The position numbers were made by a program, and so were the translations under genes. The notes below the pieces were generated by a model. That model was not told the origin of the DNA. It ran no database searches and saw only the letters and a program-made list of their open reading frames with translations. Below are positions 61,720 to 64,000 of a stretch of DNA of 64,000 bases, piece by piece. Numbering within the stretch: position 1 is the first letter of the stretch; each line of letters begins with the position of its first letter. Origin of the DNA: Nissolia schottii (Eukaryota; Streptophyta; Magnoliopsida; Fabales; Fabaceae); the NCBI GenBank assembly GCA_003254905.1, contig QANU01112002.1, positions 398,701 through 462,700 of the forward strand, in the 5' to 3' direction.

Positions 61720-62640
61720 TTTGATAGACAAGTACAAGCTGACCAACCAACCTTTTGTAAGCTTTAGGATCATTATAGGCTTCAGTGCCTACCTTTTGGA
61801 GTTTGATAGATGGGTATGAAGTGAAGCTAACCGGCTTCATAACTAGTAATCCTATATCTTGTAGAAATTCCAAGGCATATTTCCTTTGGAATAATGCAAT
61901 TTCTTGCTTTGTTCGTGCCACTTCCATGCCTAATAATTACTTCAAATCCCCCAAATCTTTGATGGTAAATTGCTCATGACGGAGAGCCTTAACTTTATTA
62001 ATCTCATGAAGATCAGAACCTGTGAGCAACAAATCATCTATATACACTAGTATAACAATTATAGCAGAATCTGAGTGTTTGACAAACATGGAATAATCTT
62101 CTTTAGATTGTATGTAACCATAACTAAGGAGTGAAGTAGTCAATTTACATTTCCACTGCCTACTGGCTTGTCTAAGGCCATATAGGGATTTCACAAATTT
62201 AAAAACTTGGCCAAAGGTGGAACTAACTCTATTAGGAACTTTCATGTAAACCTTTTTGGTTAGATCTCCGTTGTATTTACGTCTAGTTATTTTAGATGCC
62301 AAGAGTTGGCAATAACCATTGCTAAAATGAGTCTTATTGTGGTCATTTTTTCCATGAGGCTAAAGGTTTTTCAAGGTAACCTATTCCTTCACTTTGTGCA
62401 AACTCTTTGGCAACCAATCGTGCCTTGTGTCTTTCAATAGACCCATCCAATTTATTCTTATTTTAAAAACGCATTTGCATCCTATTGAATTTTTTTCAGG
62501 GGAAAGTCAGTTAGAATCCAAGTTTAGTTAGCATTCAGGGTATCAATTTCATCTTGAATAGCTGTGGTCCAACACTCATGCTTCATAGTCTCCTTATAGG
62601 TTTGAGGTTATGTTTGTAAGAAGGTGATAACTTATCATAG
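61720..62640 (-). mobile_element. Ty1-copia reverse transcriptase fragment
   Basis: The minus strand encodes the copia RT: GDLTKKVYMKVP, FVKSLYGLRQASRQW, then LVYIDDLLLTGSD, which contains the catalytic YxDD motif, FTIKDLGDLK, a stop (61937), LLGMEVARTKQ, FLQDIGLLVMKP and the start of AYKRLVGQL. Upstream text near 62540 (AIQDEIDTLN) is the usual start of the RT domain, with frameshifts between. RNase H, integrase and LTRs are missing. Confidence 0.8.
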
Positions 62641-63060
62641 CTAATAACATGTGATAAACAAAATGAGAACCTATTGAGTCTATGATGACACATCTTCCTA
62701 AGGACTTTAGGAAGGGTTTAGAGACCTTTGGAATGAATTTTTTTTTTAAAAAGGGCGTTAAGGAGCTCCAGCGGCTCAGCGTTGGTGCAACTTTAAGTGC
62801 TGCAACGACTTGGTGGTTTTTCCCTTACATCGTTTAAGTTGCTTTGGGGAGTGGTTTTGCTCCCCTATAAATAGAGACCCCCATTAGAGCTTCAATTACT
62901 AATTTCCTTCAGAGCTCATGAGGTTTCACCCATTGTTGGGACTTTTGGCTCAAGTATTCTTTTTTGGAGAAGCAGTGCTTCCACTTAAGATGTCGACGCT
63001 ATGCTACTTGCAGCTTCCAGTGTAGTGCTCCTCAGTCTTCATCCTTTCCAGGTGAGTAGA
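62641..63060 (+). promoter_or_regulatory. LTR- or promoter-like segment with TATA box
   Basis: A clear TATA box (cctataaatagagac, about 62868) is followed by a plausible transcript start and, at 63050, a splice-donor-like ccaggtgagtag. The GC content is above the surroundings. It could be part of an LTR or a leader exon. No coding sequence follows. Confidence 0.35.
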
Positions 63061-64000
63061 GGTCCAAGTGCATTGATGGTGTGTTGTTTTGCGATCTGTA
63101 AATCGAGTTAGTTTTTATTTACTATTTTAGTTTATTTAGTTGGTTAGTTAATTAATTTACTTTTTTTATTTATTTTGTTATTTATTTATACGCCCAATGT
63201 TGCTTAGTGATTGCATGTATAGGCTTAGGGAGAGACTTATATACTTAGATATGACATGTCAGGATTATGCTAGGCTTTCCATAATTGGTAGTAACATGGG
63301 TTATGCAGATATAATGATAAATTCAGTATGCGAGTGTCGTAGTTAAATCACTTAGATAATTAACAACATAATCAATATACCATGTGAATCTTAAGATAGC
63401 AAACTTAGAATTCCATAAGTAATTAGATCAACTGTATAGGATTAGTACCTTGCACAAGTCTAGCATACTTAGTAAGCTCAATCCCTAAATTTAGCATATC
63501 TATAGACTCGGTTATCCAGCACAGTTCCCACAGTCGAAAGGTAGTCCGAAAACAGTAAACATCATGGATACGTCAGCATAATTTATAGTTTTAGGATAGT
63601 TAGTCGGCATAGTAATAACCATCAGTAAACCTCAATAGTTAGTTCGCAGCAGTAGCACTTTTATCCTAAGGTTATGACAGTTAGCTCAGCCTATACCCAA
63701 TAAACCCTTAATGATCATCTAGTAGCCCGTAGTCAACCATAATAGGGTAACTAGTTGAGCATAGACGCCATGAACCCATGATAACCGTAGGATAATAAGT
63801 TGGTTAAGTCATGTCAGTTAGGTGAAGTTAGGCAACTGTTACCAATGCGTCATTCCAATATAGCTAGTGGCCATGCGACAGTAGTAACCGTATAGTTAGA
63901 CAGTATAACTGTAGTCGAGTACCCAACTGGTATAGACGTAGCCTCAGTGTTAGAGGTTAGACCAGCTAGTCAGCATAATTAAGATAGATCAACTGGTCAG
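63061..64000. other. Unclassified sequence rich in TAG/AGTTAG words
   Basis: The last 0.8 kb lacks long frames and homopolymers. It is unusually full of gttag, catagt, agtaacc and ctagt words on the plus strand, without a fixed period. I cannot assign it to a gene or element. It runs off the window. Confidence 0.4.

Noticed and set aside
1..64000. CRISPR arrays, operons, riboswitches
   Set aside because: Direct repeats with regular spacers are absent, and the genes are split by introns in a plant nuclear context.

Overview
This is a window of plant nuclear DNA: AT-rich, with GT-AG introns, no operons, and many nested transposable elements. A broken vestitone-reductase-like isoflavonoid gene near the left end points to a papilionoid legume, but this is an inference and I cannot name the species. 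All coordinates were read by eye. Each spliced gene model below closes in frame, but single-base errors at exon edges are possible.

Five genes look intact. (1) A TBL2-like WD40 protein with an N-terminal membrane anchor, 15042-21816 (+), 10 exons, 435 aa. (2) A DUF1499 protein, 24702-27974 (+), 7 exons, 209 aa. (3) A cornichon-type ER cargo receptor, 30425-33490 (+), 4 exons, 136 aa. (4) An AT-hook/PPC nuclear protein (AHL), 39319-42385 (-), 5 coding exons, 335 aa. (5) A MAP65/ASE1 microtubule bundler closest to the MAP65-3 type, 52722-56730 (-), 12 coding exons, 710 aa. They appear to be independent housekeeping or developmental genes with no shared pathway.

The left 14.6 kb is a transposon graveyard. 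It holds the vestitone reductase relic, a Ty1-copia tail, and a 2.98-kb tandem duplication whose junction is a single N. It also holds what I read as a 7.6-kb Helitron (6892-14521, minus orientation). The Helitron carries a decayed RPA1-like gene plus F-box and B3-like fragments. A solo LTR with a perfect 5-bp target duplication and a mitochondrial nad4L fragment lie nested inside it. The Helitron splits an inverted-repeat MITE, and the two MITE halves flank it exactly.

The intergenic DNA and introns hold a SINE with a 15-bp target duplication, three hAT-derived elements (two with 8-bp target duplications), a Stowaway-like MITE, an RTE LINE tail, a long-armed fold-back element, and decayed copia and gypsy fragments. 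The right end (58.9-64 kb) is retroelement debris, ending in about 0.8 kb of unclassified sequence.

I found no CRISPR array, no intact RNA gene, and no clear evidence of a new biological system. The most unusual object is the Helitron and its nested insertions.
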